Of a stretch of DNA of 64,000 bases, positions 26,234 through 35,535 are shown one piece after another (the stretch's first letter is position 1; every line of letters begins with the position of its first letter). The DNA lies in contig NZ_UPHU01000001.1 of assembly GCF_900566075.1 (NCBI RefSeq), positions 2,356,001-2,420,000 on the forward strand. The letters are read 5' to 3'. A model generated the notes under the pieces. The model made no database searches and was not told the DNA's origin. It was given only the letters and a program-made list of their open reading frames with translations. A program made the translations under genes and the position numbers. This stretch comes from Mycobacterium pseudokansasii (GTDB lineage Bacteria > Actinomycetota > Actinomycetes > Mycobacteriales > Mycobacteriaceae).

Positions 26234-29029
26234 ATGGCAGGCGAGGAGCGCGACGTCCTGGCACTGGTGCGTGGCCTGGTCGCCGAAGTGCACCCGCATG
26301 CCATGCCCCCCTCGGTGACCCTCGACAGCACTTTCGACGACCTCGGTATCGGCAGCCTCGAATTGGCCGAACTGCTGTTGCGGGTCCAGGGCAAGTACGG
26401 GGTGGCGCTGCCGTCGAAGCTGCTGGCCCGTGCCGAGACACCGCGTGACCTGGTGGCGGCCGTCGCTCGCGGCCATCCCGTCTTGGCCCCTGAGCGCGGC
26501 GCCATGGTGTCTTTCCCCACCACGGAACCGGGCGGGCTGGCGCCGGAAGCCGCGTCGACCCTCAACGATGTCCTCGACTGGCACGTCGGCGCGACCCCGG
26601 AGCGCATGCACATCCGGCTGCTCGACGATTCCGGGGGCGGTGCGGACCTGACGTATGCGACGCTGCACCGGGAGGCGGCCGCCGTCGCGGCCGGGTTGAT
26701 CGCACACGACGTCATGCCGGGCGAGACGGTCGCCATCATGTTGCCCACCTGCCGGGCTTACTTCACCACGTTCGCCGGTGTGGTGCTCGCCGGCGCGGTG
26801 CCCGTTCCCGTCTACCCGCCGGCGCGGCCGTCCCAGTTGGCGGATCATCTGCGCCGCACCACCGGCATCCTCACCAATGCCGGGGCCACGCTGCTGGTCA
26901 CCGTGCCGGAGGCGGTGACGCTCGGGCACCTGTTGCGGTCGAACGTCGAAAGCCTGCGTCACGTCGTCATACCCGAAACACTCACGAGCACAGGCGAAGA
27001 CGTGGGGCGGGGCCGGCCCGCATTGCCCAGGCCGAGAACCGACGACCTCGCCCTGGTGCAGTACACCTCGGGCAGCACCGGCCAGCCCAAAGGGGTCGCT
27101 CTCGCGCACCACAACCTGCTTGCCAACATCCGGGCGATGGGCCAGGCCGCGGGTGCGTCGGGGACGGACACGTTCGTCAGCTGGCTGCCGCTGTACCACG
27201 ACATGGGTCTGATCGGCGCGTGGCTGGGGTGCATGTATTTCGGTGTCCCGCTGGTGGTGATGAGTCCCCAGGCGTTCCTCATCCGTCCATCCCGATGGCT
27301 GTGGGCCATCCACGCCAACCGGGCGACCATGTCGGCCGGACCCAACTTCGCCTACGAGCTGTGCCTGGCCAAGGTCCGCGACGACGAGATCGAGGGGCTC
27401 GACCTGAGCTCGTGGCGATTGGCCTATAACGGCGCCGAGCCGGTGAGCCCCGCGACGATAGAGCGGTTCGCCGACCGTTTCGCCGCGTACGGCTTCCGGC
27501 GAGACGCGATGACCCCGGTGTACGGCCTGGCCGAATCCTCGGTGGGCCTGGCCTTCCCGCCGCTGGGCCGGGGTCCGCTGATTGACCGGATCCGCCGCGA
27601 CGAGTTCGTGCGTTCCGGGAGGGCCGAGCCGGCCCGGCCCGGCGAGCGTGACGCACTGCGCTTCGTGGCCTGCGGCCAGCCCCTGCCCGGCCACGAAATC
27701 CGCATCGTCGGGACCAACCGGGCCGGCGCCGCCGAACTGGGCGATCGCCGCGAAGGACGAATCGAGTTCCGTGGTCCGTCGGCGACCGCCGGATATTTCA
27801 ACAACCCGACAGCCACCCGTTCGCTGTTCCGCGGCGACTGGCTCGATACCGGCGACCTGGGCTATGTGGCCGACGGCGACCTCTACGTCACCGGCCGGGT
27901 CAAAGATCTGATCATCCGGGCCGGCCGTAACCTGCATCCGGCCGAGTTGGAAGAGGCCGTCGGCAATCTCACCGGGGTTCGCAAGGGTTGTGTGGCGGTG
28001 TTCGCCTCCGCGGATCGGTCGGGGGGAGCCGAGCGGCTGATCGTCATGGCCGAGACCCGGCTGACCGAAGACGGCGCGCGCGCCGCGCTGCGATCCGAAA
28101 TCGCTTCCACCACAGTGGATTTGCTGGGTGTACCGCCGGACGACGTGGTGCTGGCGCCGCCGCGCGCGGTGTTGAAGACCTCGAGCGGCAAGATCCGGCG
28201 GGCCGCCAGCCGGCAACTCTACGAGGCGGGAAGAATCGGCGCCCGGCCACATGCGGTGTGGTGGGAGTTGGTGCGGCTGCGGTTGCGCGGCGCGGCCCCG
28301 TCGATGCGCCGCACGGGCCGCGCGGCGGCCGCCGTCGCATTCGCGGCCTATACCTGGGCGGTGTACCTGGTCCTGGGGCTGGCGTTGGTGGTCTTGCTCA
28401 TGTTGTTGCCGCGGGAGCGATGGCGCTGGTGGGCGGTTCGGCGATCGATCCGGCTGCTGGCCCGCCTTACCGGAACGGCCATCACCGTGCACGGCCGCGA
28501 TCACCTGCCGGCCCAAACCTGCATCGCGGTGGCCAACCATCCGAGCTGGATCGACGGAATCGTCCTCGCCTCGGTGCTGCCGCCGTCGTTCCACTTCGTC
28601 GTCGCCGAGCAGTTGCAGCAGGGGCTCTACGGATTTGCGCTGCGGCGGCTGGGCACCCAGTTCGTCGAACGTCACCAGCGGGAGCAGGGGGTGGCCGACA
28701 CCGACCAGCTGGTCGGGTGTGCGCGAGCGGGCAAGTCGCTGGTCATCTTCCCCGAAGGCCGGCTAGCCCGCGCCCCGGGTTTGCGGCCCTTCCACATCGG
28801 CGCATTCGTCGTCGCGGCCGAGGCCGGGGTGGCGGCCCTTCCCGTAGCCATCCGGGGGACCCGGTCGGTGATGAGGCCGGGCCACCACTTCCCGCGTCGC
28901 GGCGCGGTCGACGTCGTCATCGGTGCACCGATCCGGCCGGCGGGCCCGGACTGGGATGCAGCTGTTGACGTGCAACGCAAGGCCCGCGAGGCGGTGCTGC
29001 AGATGTCGGGCGAGCCCGACGTCGAATGA
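26234..29029 (+). CDS. Three-domain ACP - acyl-AMP ligase - PlsC acyltransferase fusion
   Basis: 931 aa. Residues about 5-80 form an acyl carrier domain with the phosphopantetheine Ser in DDLGIGSLELAELLLRVQ (Ser41). Residues about 110-660 are a FadD/FAAL-like adenylating domain: VQYTSGSTGQPKGVALAHHN, YGLAESSVGLAFPP and DWLDTGDLGYVADGDLYVTG. One or two hydrophobic segments follow at about 695-725. Residues about 740-930 are a PlsC acyltransferase with VANHPSWIDG (HX4D) and FPEGRLARAP. The protein could activate a fatty acid, hold it on its own carrier and transfer it to a lysophospholipid or glycerol backbone at the membrane. It resembles E. coli Aas with reversed domain order. Specificity is unknown. 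Confidence 0.88.
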   Translation: MAGEERDVLALVRGLVAEVHPHAMPPSVTLDSTFDDLGIGSLELAELLLRVQGKYGVALPSKLLARAETPRDLVAAVARGHPVLAPERGAMVSFPTTEPGGLAPEAASTLNDVLDWHVGATPERMHIRLLDDSGGGADLTYATLHREAAAVAAGLIAHDVMPGETVAIMLPTCRAYFTTFAGVVLAGAVPVPVYPPARPSQLADHLRRTTGILTNAGATLLVTVPEAVTLGHLLRSNVESLRHVVIPETLTSTGEDVGRGRPALPRPRTDDLALVQYTSGSTGQPKGVALAHHNLLANIRAMGQAAGASGTDTFVSWLPLYHDMGLIGAWLGCMYFGVPLVVMSPQAFLIRPSRWLWAIHANRATMSAGPNFAYELCLAKVRDDEIEGLDLSSWRLAYNGAEPVSPATIERFADRFAAYGFRRDAMTPVYGLAESSVGLAFPPLGRGPLIDRIRRDEFVRSGRAEPARPGERDALRFVACGQPLPGHEIRIVGTNRAGAAELGDRREGRIEFRGPSATAGYFNNPTATRSLFRGDWLDTGDLGYVADGDLYVTGRVKDLIIRAGRNLHPAELEEAVGNLTGVRKGCVAVFASADRSGGAERLIVMAETRLTEDGARAALRSEIASTTVDLLGVPPDDVVLAPPRAVLKTSSGKIRRAASRQLYEAGRIGARPHAVWWELVRLRLRGAAPSMRRTGRAAAAVAFAAYTWAVYLVLGLALVVLLMLLPRERWRWWAVRRSIRLLARLTGTAITVHGRDHLPAQTCIAVANHPSWIDGIVLASVLPPSFHFVVAEQLQQGLYGFALRRLGTQFVERHQREQGVADTDQLVGCARAGKSLVIFPEGRLARAPGLRPFHIGAFVVAAEAGVAALPVAIRGTRSVMRPGHHFPRRGAVDVVIGAPIRPAGPDWDAAVDVQRKAREAVLQMSGEPDVE

Positions 29030-29140
29030 CCGGTTGCCAGGGGGAGACAATCCGGAGTAAGGGTTCACCCTTGGCAAAGAAGACAATCCGAAGCAAACCC
29101 GCAACGCACGTTGACGTTGCGGCGGTTTCGATGGTTCAGT

Positions 29141-29407
29141 TCACCGTGTTTTGCTTGCCGCCTGGCCGGCGCTTCGCACCACGCTGCGGAAGAACTCCAT
29201 CCGCGCGGTGACCAAATCATCGGCCAAGTCCAGGGCGGCGTCGACAACCGTCTTGCGTCGCGACTCGTCGGGGAGAACGGAATCGATCTGATCGACGAAC
29301 TTGCGGACGGCCTCGATGGCCTTCTTGCGGCCGGTTTCAACCGATTCGAGTACCTCGTCGGAAAGCTCGGCCCAGCGTGGCTCGGTCTTCTGCGGCGTCT
29401 CTGTCAT
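29141..29407 (-). CDS. Small helical protein, phasin-like
   Basis: 88 aa, ATG at 29407. Almost entirely predicted amphipathic helix: ELSDEVLESVETGRKKAIEA, VRKFVDQIDSVLP and TVVDAALDLADDLVTARMEF. No cysteines or membrane span. The composition is like phasins or lipid-inclusion surface proteins, which would fit beside a depolymerase-like hydrolase and a WS/DGAT, but this is inference only. A strong DosR-like box lies 90 bp upstream of its start. Confidence 0.62.
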   Translation of the reverse strand: MTETPQKTEPRWAELSDEVLESVETGRKKAIEAVRKFVDQIDSVLPDESRRKTVVDAALDLADDLVTARMEFFRSVVRSAGQAASKTR

Positions 29408-29496
29408 GATTTCAACTCCCTGAACTCGATCAGCCGGCGCTGACTTCGGCGATTGCCGACGCTGATGAAGTTACGACTGTTGAGTCACCGGCACGA

Positions 29497-29510
29497 GTGA
29501 CTAAAGTCCT
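29497..29510 (-). promoter_or_regulatory. Candidate DosR box (leftward side)
   Basis: GTGACTAAAGTCCT matches 12 of 14 core positions, among the best in the window. It lies 90 bp from the start of the leftward 88-aa gene and 90 bp from the rightward hydrolase start. Confidence 0.6.
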
Positions 29511-29549
29511 TCCTCGTGTGAGGATTTGTCCCATCCGGTGACCTTCGGC

Positions 29550-29563
29550 GGGACGTAAGACCC
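29550..29563 (+). promoter_or_regulatory. Candidate DosR box (rightward side)
   Basis: GGGACGTAAGACCC matches 12 of 14 core positions and lies 37 bp upstream of the hydrolase ATG, a normal position for a proximal DosR site. With the box at 29497 it forms a pair 53 bp apart between divergent genes. Confidence 0.6.
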
Positions 29564-29599
29564 TAACGCACCACATCGTTGGCTGTTAGCTTTGCCGCC

Positions 29600-30853
29600 A
29601 TGGCAGCATCGGCCGGTGACGACGTCCATGATCGCCCGGGTCCACGGCAGTTGAACCCAGCCGGCATCGGCGGTTTGGGCAACGTAGTCAAACCATTCCT
29701 GCACACCGGCCGGTACTTCGCCCAGTCATGGCGCGACTATCTCGATCACACCCCCGACGAGCTCCCGATCGCCCGACCCACCATTGCGTTGGCGGCCCAG
29801 GCATTTCGGGACGAGATCGTCCTGATGGGGCTGAAGGCTCGCCGCCCGGTCAGCGCTGGGCACGTGTTCGAGCGAATCCGGGACGAAGTGGCCGCCGGCG
29901 TGGAGTTCTACGGGAGCCGGGGATGGTTGGCGTGGCCCCGAGGATTCTTTGGTGATCCACCGCCGCTCGCAGATGTCACGGTCCGAAAGGTCAAGGGCCG
30001 CCGACGTACCTTTTATCGCCTGCACTTCGACAGCGGCTATGCCCCGCACCCGGGCGAACCGGGAGCCGAACGATGGCTGGGATACACCGCGAACAACCGC
30101 GAGTACGCATTGTTGCTGCGCCACCCCGAACCGCGCCCCTGGCTGGTATGTGTGCACGGCACCGAAATGGGGCGCGCCCCACTGGATCTGGCGCTGTTTC
30201 GGTCCTGGAAATTGCACGACGAGCTCGGCCTGAACGTCGTCATGCCGGTCCTTCCGATGCACGGTCCGCGGGCGCGCGGCCTGCCGAAGGGTGCGGTATT
30301 TCCCGGCGAGGATGTGCTCGACAACGTCCACGCGACGGCTCAGGGCGTGTGGGACATCCGGCGGCTGCTGTCCTGGATACGGTTGCAGGAGCCGGAATCG
30401 CTGATCGGGCTGAACGGGCTGTCGCTGGGCGGCTACATAGCGTCGTTGGTCGCCAGCCTCGAAGAGGGTCTCACCTGCGCGATCCTCGGAGTACCGGTCG
30501 CCGATCTGGTCGAGTTGCTGGGTCGCCACTCCGGTTTGCATCGTGACGACCCGCGCCGCGACATGGTGAAGATGGCCGAACCGATCGGCCGAATGATTTC
30601 ACCTCTGTCGCTTACCCCGCTGGTGCCCATGGCCGGCCGTTTCATCTACGCCGGCGTAGCCGACCAGCTTGTGCATCCGCGCGAGCAGGTGACCCGCCTG
30701 TGGGAGCACTGGGGTAAACCCGAAATCGTTTGGTATCCCGGTGGTCACACGGGATTCTTCCGGTCCCGGCCGGTGCAGCGGTTTGTCGAGGAGGCGCTAC
30801 AGCAATCCGGGCTTCTGGACCGGCCGACGGCACGACGCGACCGCCCGGCCTAG
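29600..30853 (+). CDS. Alpha/beta hydrolase (lipase/depolymerase-like)
   Basis: 417 aa from ATG at 29600; an upstream TTG at 29579 adds only seven residues. The nucleophile elbow GLNGLSLGGYIASLVAS carries Ser in GLSLGG. The preceding strand PRPWLVCVHGTEMGRAPLDL gives the oxyanion HG, and IYAGVADQLVHPREQV plus YPGGHTGFF supply the acid and His. An N-terminal 150 residues of unrecognised sequence precede the hydrolase core. It begins an operon originally continuing into the WS/DGAT gene. Proximity to DosR-like boxes suggests hypoxic lipid turnover. The substrate is not known. Confidence 0.8.
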   Translation: MAASAGDDVHDRPGPRQLNPAGIGGLGNVVKPFLHTGRYFAQSWRDYLDHTPDELPIARPTIALAAQAFRDEIVLMGLKARRPVSAGHVFERIRDEVAAGVEFYGSRGWLAWPRGFFGDPPPLADVTVRKVKGRRRTFYRLHFDSGYAPHPGEPGAERWLGYTANNREYALLLRHPEPRPWLVCVHGTEMGRAPLDLALFRSWKLHDELGLNVVMPVLPMHGPRARGLPKGAVFPGEDVLDNVHATAQGVWDIRRLLSWIRLQEPESLIGLNGLSLGGYIASLVASLEEGLTCAILGVPVADLVELLGRHSGLHRDDPRRDMVKMAEPIGRMISPLSLTPLVPMAGRFIYAGVADQLVHPREQVTRLWEHWGKPEIVWYPGGHTGFFRSRPVQRFVEEALQQSGLLDRPTARRDRPA

Positions 30854-31823
30854 GGCGTGTCTCCCGAATTAATAGGTGTTGACCGGCGACGATTTGCTGA
30901 TGACGCGGATGGGTGTGATTTCTGATGAGTTTTGGGCGGCTGTCGAATCGCTGATGCCATCGGATGAGGGCAAGCGGGGCGGCAGGTTCGGTGATCACCG
31001 GTTGATACTGGAAGGGATCGCATGGCGATTTCGCACTGGCAGCCCCTGGCGGGACCTGCCGGCCGATTTCGGGCCGTGGCAAACGGTGTGGAAGCGCCAT
31101 CATCGATGGTCTTTGGACGGCACCTACGACGCGATGTTCGCTCAGGTTAGGGCGGTATTCGGGCTCGGCGCCGCGGTGGTCGCCGACGTCGAGAAGCTAC
31201 TGTCGGTGGATTCGACAAACGTTCGGGCACATCAACATTGCGCGGGCGCACGGTCTGACACGCTGGCAAAAGGGGGCTCTGTCGAATTACAAGAAATCTG
31301 CCGATGAGCCCGACGATCATGCGATCGGCCGCTCGCGCGGCGGGCTCACTACGAAAATTCACGCTCTGACCGATCAGCGGCAAGCCCCGGTGGCGGTCCG
31401 CTTGACTGCCGGACAGGCCGGAGACAACCCTCAGTTGGTGCGGCTGCTCGACGACTACGCCGCAGCCGGCAAGGGAAAGGACGTGTCGGGCCGCAACTTC
31501 CGATTGCTCGCCGATAAGGCCTATTCACATCCGAGCACGCGTGCTGAATTGCGTTCCAGGAGAGTCAAACACACAATTCCTGAACGCAAAGACCAGATCG
31601 CTCGACGTAAGGCCAAAGGATCAGCAGGCGGTCGCCCGCCCGCATTCGACGCCGCCCTCTACGGGCTGCGCAACACCGTCGAGCGAGGCTTCAACCGGCT
31701 CAAGCAGTGGCGCGGCGTCGCAACCCGCTATGACAAATACGCCCTCACCTACCTCGGCGGCGTCCTACTGGCCTGCGCAGTCATCCATGCCCGCGTAGCG
31801 GCCACAGAATCGGGAGACACACC
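30854..31823 (+). mobile_element. IS5-family insertion sequence (about 970 bp)
   Basis: Near-perfect terminal repeats GGCGTGTCTCCCGA at the left end and the complement of GGTGTGTCTCCCGA at the right. CTAG flanks both ends (30850-30853 and 31824-31827). The left CTAG contains the hydrolase stop codon. Removing the element and one CTAG would leave the hydrolase stop followed by TCGCGGAGGACGAG and the WS/DGAT start, a 14-base gap, so it interrupts an operon without breaking either gene. Confidence 0.87.
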
Positions 31824-31827
31824 CTAG
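30900..31827 (+). pseudogene. IS5-family transposase, split in two frames
   Basis: Frame one from ATG at 30900 gives DEFWAAVESLMP, WRDLPADFGPWQTVWKRHHR and LLSVDSTNVRAHQHCAGARS with the first DDE Asp. It ends at about 31307. The second half, in another frame from about 31255, gives HAIGRSRGGLTTKIHALTDQ, LLADKAYSHPSTRAEL (second Asp) and NTVERGFNRLKQWRGVATRY (Glu). The switch lies around GGCAAAAGGGGGCTC at about 31265. It may be programmed frameshifting, as in some IS5 relatives, or a disabling mutation; the needed shift is +1. The ends are intact. Confidence 0.8.
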
Positions 31828-31841
31828 TCGCGGAGGACGAG

Positions 31842-33248
31842 ATGAATCCACTGGATCCGCTGGATGCGGCGATGATGACCGCGGAAATGTTGTCCAACCC
31901 AATGCATGTCGGTGCTGTGCTGATGCTGTCACCACCGCCGGGTGCGGGTCCCGAATACGTCGACGAGCTGTATCGAGAAACGCAGGCGGGCAACGATCCG
32001 ATCGACCCGCGGCTGCGGCGATATCCGCATCAGGGTCTGGACACCGGGGGCATCTGGGTCTGGCGTGACGCCGACACCGTCGACATCGGGCAGCACTGCC
32101 AGCGGCGCACGGTCTCCGGAGGCGGCGCCGGATTCTGGCGGCTGATCGCCGAGCTGGATGCCGAGCGCCTCGAACGGTCCCGCCCGATGTGGATGTCGTA
32201 TCTGATCGATGGCCTCGAGGATGGCCGATTCGCCTTCTATATCAAGGTGCATCACACCGTCATCGACGGTGTGGCCGGGTTCAAGATGATCGCCGAGGCG
32301 CTGAGCACCGATGCGGACCGGCGATCGATGCCACCCTTCTACGCCGAGCACCACCGGGAACGTGCGGCGACGGCGACGTCGACTAGTCTGCTGCATCGGC
32401 TGGCCGCGCCGTTGCGGACGCTGGTCGGGACGGCAGCATCCGGGGTCGGGCTGGTGAATCATGTTGTCACCGGCGAGATATCGACAATACTCGACAGCCT
32501 GATCGGCCATACGACGGTGCTGCCGTTCGGAGCTCCCTATACGCGATTCAACGGTCGTCTCGGGCCCGAGCGGGCCGTGGCGGCGGGCAGCTGGCCGAAA
32601 ACCCGCATCCAGGCGGTGCAACATGGCGCCCAGGTGACCGGCAACGACGTGGTGACCGCGATGGTGGCCGGTGCGCTGCGCCGCTGGTTGCTTGACCGCG
32701 GCGAGCTGCCCAAGCAGTCGCTGGTGGCCGCCTGCCCGATCACCGTTCGTGGTCACGAGCACGCCAGGGCAGATGACGAGCACGGCAACATGTTCGGTCT
32801 CTGGTTGTGCCCGTTGGGCACCGACATCGATGACCCGCTGGCACGGTTGGACACGATTCACCGGTCGATGTCGCAAGGAAAGCACTGGGTAGCCAAGCGC
32901 GGATCGGCGGCATCGCTGCTGACGGTCGCGGGAAGCATCGCCGCCACGGTAGTTTTTCCGCTGCTGCCGCTTTCGCCGAAGATCCGCACCGGATACAACG
33001 TCCCGATTTCGCACGTTCCGGGTCCCCGTGCCGAAAGATATTGGAACGGCGCGCATGTCGATGAGATATATCCGGTGTCCACGGTCTACGACGGTCAGGC
33101 GCTCAACGTGACGACGTGCTCCTATGCCGACCAAATCGGGTTCGGCTACGTCGCGGGCCGCGAAATCGTCCCCGATATCGACAAGCTGATCGCGCTGACC
33201 GAACAGTGCCTGACCGAGCTGGAAGCCGCGCTGGGCGTGGGGATCTGA
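31842..33248 (+). CDS. Wax ester synthase / diacylglycerol acyltransferase (WS/DGAT)
   Basis: 468 aa, ATG at 31842 seven bases after GGAGG. N-terminal MNPLDPLDAAMMTAEMLSNP, the catalytic HHXXXDG as KVHHTVIDGVAG (residues about 138-149), NDVVTAMVAGALRRWL in the middle, and the C-terminal ISHVPGPRAERYWNG and SYADQIGFGYVA are all typical. The enzyme esterifies diacylglycerol or a fatty alcohol with acyl-CoA, storing triacylglycerol or wax at the membrane/lipid-droplet surface. It follows the alpha/beta hydrolase (IS5 between) downstream of two DosR-like boxes. Confidence 0.92.
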   Translation: MNPLDPLDAAMMTAEMLSNPMHVGAVLMLSPPPGAGPEYVDELYRETQAGNDPIDPRLRRYPHQGLDTGGIWVWRDADTVDIGQHCQRRTVSGGGAGFWRLIAELDAERLERSRPMWMSYLIDGLEDGRFAFYIKVHHTVIDGVAGFKMIAEALSTDADRRSMPPFYAEHHRERAATATSTSLLHRLAAPLRTLVGTAASGVGLVNHVVTGEISTILDSLIGHTTVLPFGAPYTRFNGRLGPERAVAAGSWPKTRIQAVQHGAQVTGNDVVTAMVAGALRRWLLDRGELPKQSLVAACPITVRGHEHARADDEHGNMFGLWLCPLGTDIDDPLARLDTIHRSMSQGKHWVAKRGSAASLLTVAGSIAATVVFPLLPLSPKIRTGYNVPISHVPGPRAERYWNGAHVDEIYPVSTVYDGQALNVTTCSYADQIGFGYVAGREIVPDIDKLIALTEQCLTELEAALGVGI

Positions 33249-33430
33249 TCAGGCGGCCCGCGGCAGATCCTTGGGTGGGCTTGCCGTTTGTGGACTCGTC
33301 TGGTGCGGGGTGGGAGCCCATCCGATGAAGGTCAGATACAGCCCGGCCAGCGCCATGACGATGAACGTGCCCCGCCACCAGACCGGCGCATCGATCGCGT
33401 TGCTGGCAAACCCGGCTCCGTTGATGAGTT
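33249..33430 (-). pseudogene. 3' remnant of a membrane protein gene
   Basis: Minus-strand reading ends at TGA 33249-33251 and reads ELINGAGFASNAIDAPVWW, then RGTFIVMALAGLYLTFIGWA (one hydrophobic span) and a Pro-rich tail PHQTSPQTASPPKDLPRAA. Upstream the frame runs into stop codons and no start or family can be found. It looks like the last transmembrane segment and tail of a larger lost protein. Confidence 0.5.
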
Positions 33431-33847
33431 CGATCGGAGAACTTACCGACTTGCTGACTCGCGAGGCAAGTGCGTCGAAGACGCCGCAGCCTCACGGGCT
33501 ACCCAAGAAGAAGTTCGCGCGTGCGTCGACGGTGCACTAGGTCGCCAGGGCGCCAGCGGCTGCCTCATACAGACGGGCATTCTGGATGTGAGACTCACAG
33601 TGTGAGAAAGGATTTGCGACACGACGACTCGCGGCGACAGGTTAGGGGAGCGGCCGCTACGGGTTGTCCCGAATCTGTAGAAGCGGGACATGAAGCCCGT
33701 CACTTCACCGGCATGGTCCGCGTCGCTGAGCGACGATCGAAGCACGCCGGTAACCTACGCGGCAACTAGGTCGCAGCTGATTGGCTATTTCGTACGGCCT
33801 GGGACGTCGCCCACGCCAAAACGCAATGCACCATCGTGGAGTCAGCT
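33431..33847. other. Intergenic stretch without a supported gene
   Basis: Short open frames on both strands lack family character and codon structure. On the minus strand fragments such as SHIQNARLYEAAAGALA hint at an old coding region, but they are interrupted by stops. No repeat, terminator or DosR box of quality was seen. It is probably eroded gene debris next to the membrane-protein remnant. Confidence 0.5.
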
Positions 33848-34084
33848 TCAGGATTCGCCGGCTTTCTTGCCGACGAACACTGACAACCCGCCAATCATCG
33901 CTGCTGTGACAAAATATGTGATGTCAGAGCCGGTAGGCCGGTGCAGACACCAGTCGATGACGGTCATGGCGCCCAAAGCGATCAGCAGTAATGTCAACAT
34001 GATCCAGGCTCGCCGCGATCGTGCCGGGGCGGCGATGATCAAACCGACCCCGGCTGCCGCGATAATCAACGGTAGGTAGCTCAT
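33848..34084 (-). CDS. Small membrane protein of the ESX-substrate cassette
   Basis: 78 aa from ATG at 34084, which overlaps the TGA of the upstream WXG-type gene (ATGA). Three hydrophobic segments: YLPLIIAAAGVGLIIAAPA, AWIMLTLLLIALGAMTVIDW and DITYFVTAAMIGGLSVFVG. Always-linked small membrane proteins beside secreted WXG-like proteins may be immunity or export partners. A relic of the same gene follows a relic of its neighbour at 37.5 kb, so the pair forms a genuine unit. Confidence 0.65.
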   Translation of the reverse strand: MSYLPLIIAAAGVGLIIAAPARSRRAWIMLTLLLIALGAMTVIDWCLHRPTGSDITYFVTAAMIGGLSVFVGKKAGES

Positions 34085-35072
34085 TTGCACTGTTGTGGGA
34101 GCGGGTGTTCTTTTCGGGCTTCGTTGAGGAACTCGCCAACGCCGCCCATGAAAGCTCCGCCGATCGCACCTTGGACGGCTCCCACGCCCTCGGTCGGTAC
34201 TCCTGCAGCCAGACCCCCTAAGACCGCGCCCCCGAGGGTCGCGCCCCCGAGATTTTGCAGCAGGCTTTGCTGCTGCTCATCGAGCGCTTGCTGGCAGGCG
34301 ACGCTGCTCGGACCGGTCGCGGGCCGCGGCGCCTGCGGTGGGGATGCGGGCATTGGTGGATCCGGCGTAGGCGGCGCAGTTGGCGCCGTCAGGACCTGCT
34401 CGTACTGCGGAATAAACGCGGGCTGGGGGGGCGTTCCGTCGGGAGTGTCCCACGGCGCAAATGGAGGTGGGTCACCGCCGCCGTTCTGTTTGAAGTCAAC
34501 CAACTGGATTCCATTGCGGTGGGTGGCCGGAGCTTGCGGGACAGGGTTGGAGATCGGCTGCTCCGCAAAGCCGACGCTACTGAGACCAGTGGTGGTGGCG
34601 GTAAGTTGGCCTGCAGTCTTGACCTCTGCCTCGTTGAGCTGTTCTGCGCGCAAGCGGATGTCACCGGCGAAAGCCTGCGCCTGGGCTGTCGAGCGGCCTG
34701 CTCTGCGGTGGTACTGCCAACACGGGTATCGGTGACCGATAAGTCTTCTCCGACAGTGAATCCCGCGTTCTGGGCGTCCTCGACGGCATAGAGCACTCGT
34801 TGTTGGGCCGCGCTGATCTCGCTGGCACCGTTGCGCGCAACCGCTGCTGCCTGGCGTAGCTGGTCGGCTTTTGCGGCGACGATCGGCAGGTCGGCGCTGG
34901 TCCGTTCGCGTAGCGCGTCGCCCCCCGCGCCGTTCCAGGCGATGGCATAGGACGGGTTGCGCATCTGCAGGAAGACGTCTTCCCACTGATCGGCGGTCTG
35001 GGTCCAGTAGCCGGCTGCATCGATAAGATGTTCGGTGCTCCATGCGCGGATTTGCGACAGGGTGGCCGGCAT
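34081..35072 (-). pseudogene. ESX-secreted WXG-like protein, frameshifted
   Basis: From ATG at 35072: ATLSQIRAWSTEHLIDAAGY, then WNGAGGDALRERTSADLP (the WXG turn) and a long helical region to about SVTDTRVGSTTAEQAA. Near 34685-34705 the frame moves by one base and continues AQAQAFAGDIRLRAEQ, a Pro-rich middle (TAPTAPPTPDPPMPASPPQA) and a Gly-rich C-terminus GAVLGGLAAGVPTEGVGAVQ with LNEARKEHPLPQQCK. Total would be about 330 aa. The start directly abuts the DUF2580 stop. Either a real inactivating indel or an assembly error. Confidence 0.75.
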
Positions 35073-35372
35073 CTATACCACCGTCACCTGGGTGACGGCC
35101 GCCATCTCACTTGCGGCGCTGGCCTCTTGGTTGGCGTAACCTGCGGCTGCAGCGGTCACCCCGGCAGCCGTTGCCTGAGTACGGGTAGCCATGGCCGCCG
35201 CCACACCGCCGATTGCTGCGTCGATGCCACTCACCGCCGCCGTCGTGGCTTGGAATGGCTGGCCCGGCGCCGGCGGCGCCGCTCCGGTCGCGAGTTGAGC
35301 GCCAAGGCCCTGCCATTGACTGGCCGTAACCCCCAGCCGACCGAGAACAACCTGCAATTCATCCGATCCCAC
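35073..35372 (-). CDS. ESX-1-associated EspC-like / DUF2580-type protein
   Basis: 99 aa from GTG at 35372 (GSDELQVVLGRLGVTASQWQ); GTG at 35396 would add eight residues. Ala-rich helical protein with no membrane span (FQATTAAVSGIDAAIGGVAA, ATAAGVTAAAAGYANQEASA), like EspC/DUF2580 secretion partners encoded just upstream of larger WXG-like substrates. Its TAG is immediately followed by the ATG of that substrate. First gene of a three-gene leftward cassette. Confidence 0.68.
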   Translation of the reverse strand: MGSDELQVVLGRLGVTASQWQGLGAQLATGAAPPAPGQPFQATTAAVSGIDAAIGGVAAAMATRTQATAAGVTAAAAGYANQEASAASEMAAVTQVTVV

Positions 35373-35535
35373 CCGCGCGAGTCTAGACGAGACCACGCGG
35401 AGGGCACGTCAGGCCGATCCGCCGATTCCACGACTCAAACCGGCCGGAGTATCGACATCTCTTACGGGGGCCGAGAAAGGTAACGACCACTTCCCTAGTC
35501 TGTAGCGAGTGTCCTCATACGTGAGTTTTGAGGCT

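Noticed and set aside
25931..28675. 914-codon open frame on the minus strand
   Set aside because: It is antisense to the flavodoxin and ACP-ligase-PlsC genes. Its translation is low-complexity Arg/Gly/Gln without any family motif, a normal consequence of high GC.
33443..33745. Possible GAF- or regulator-like fragment on the minus strand (NARLYEAAAG)
   Set aside because: Only a short resemblance, interrupted by stops, and no domain could be traced through it.
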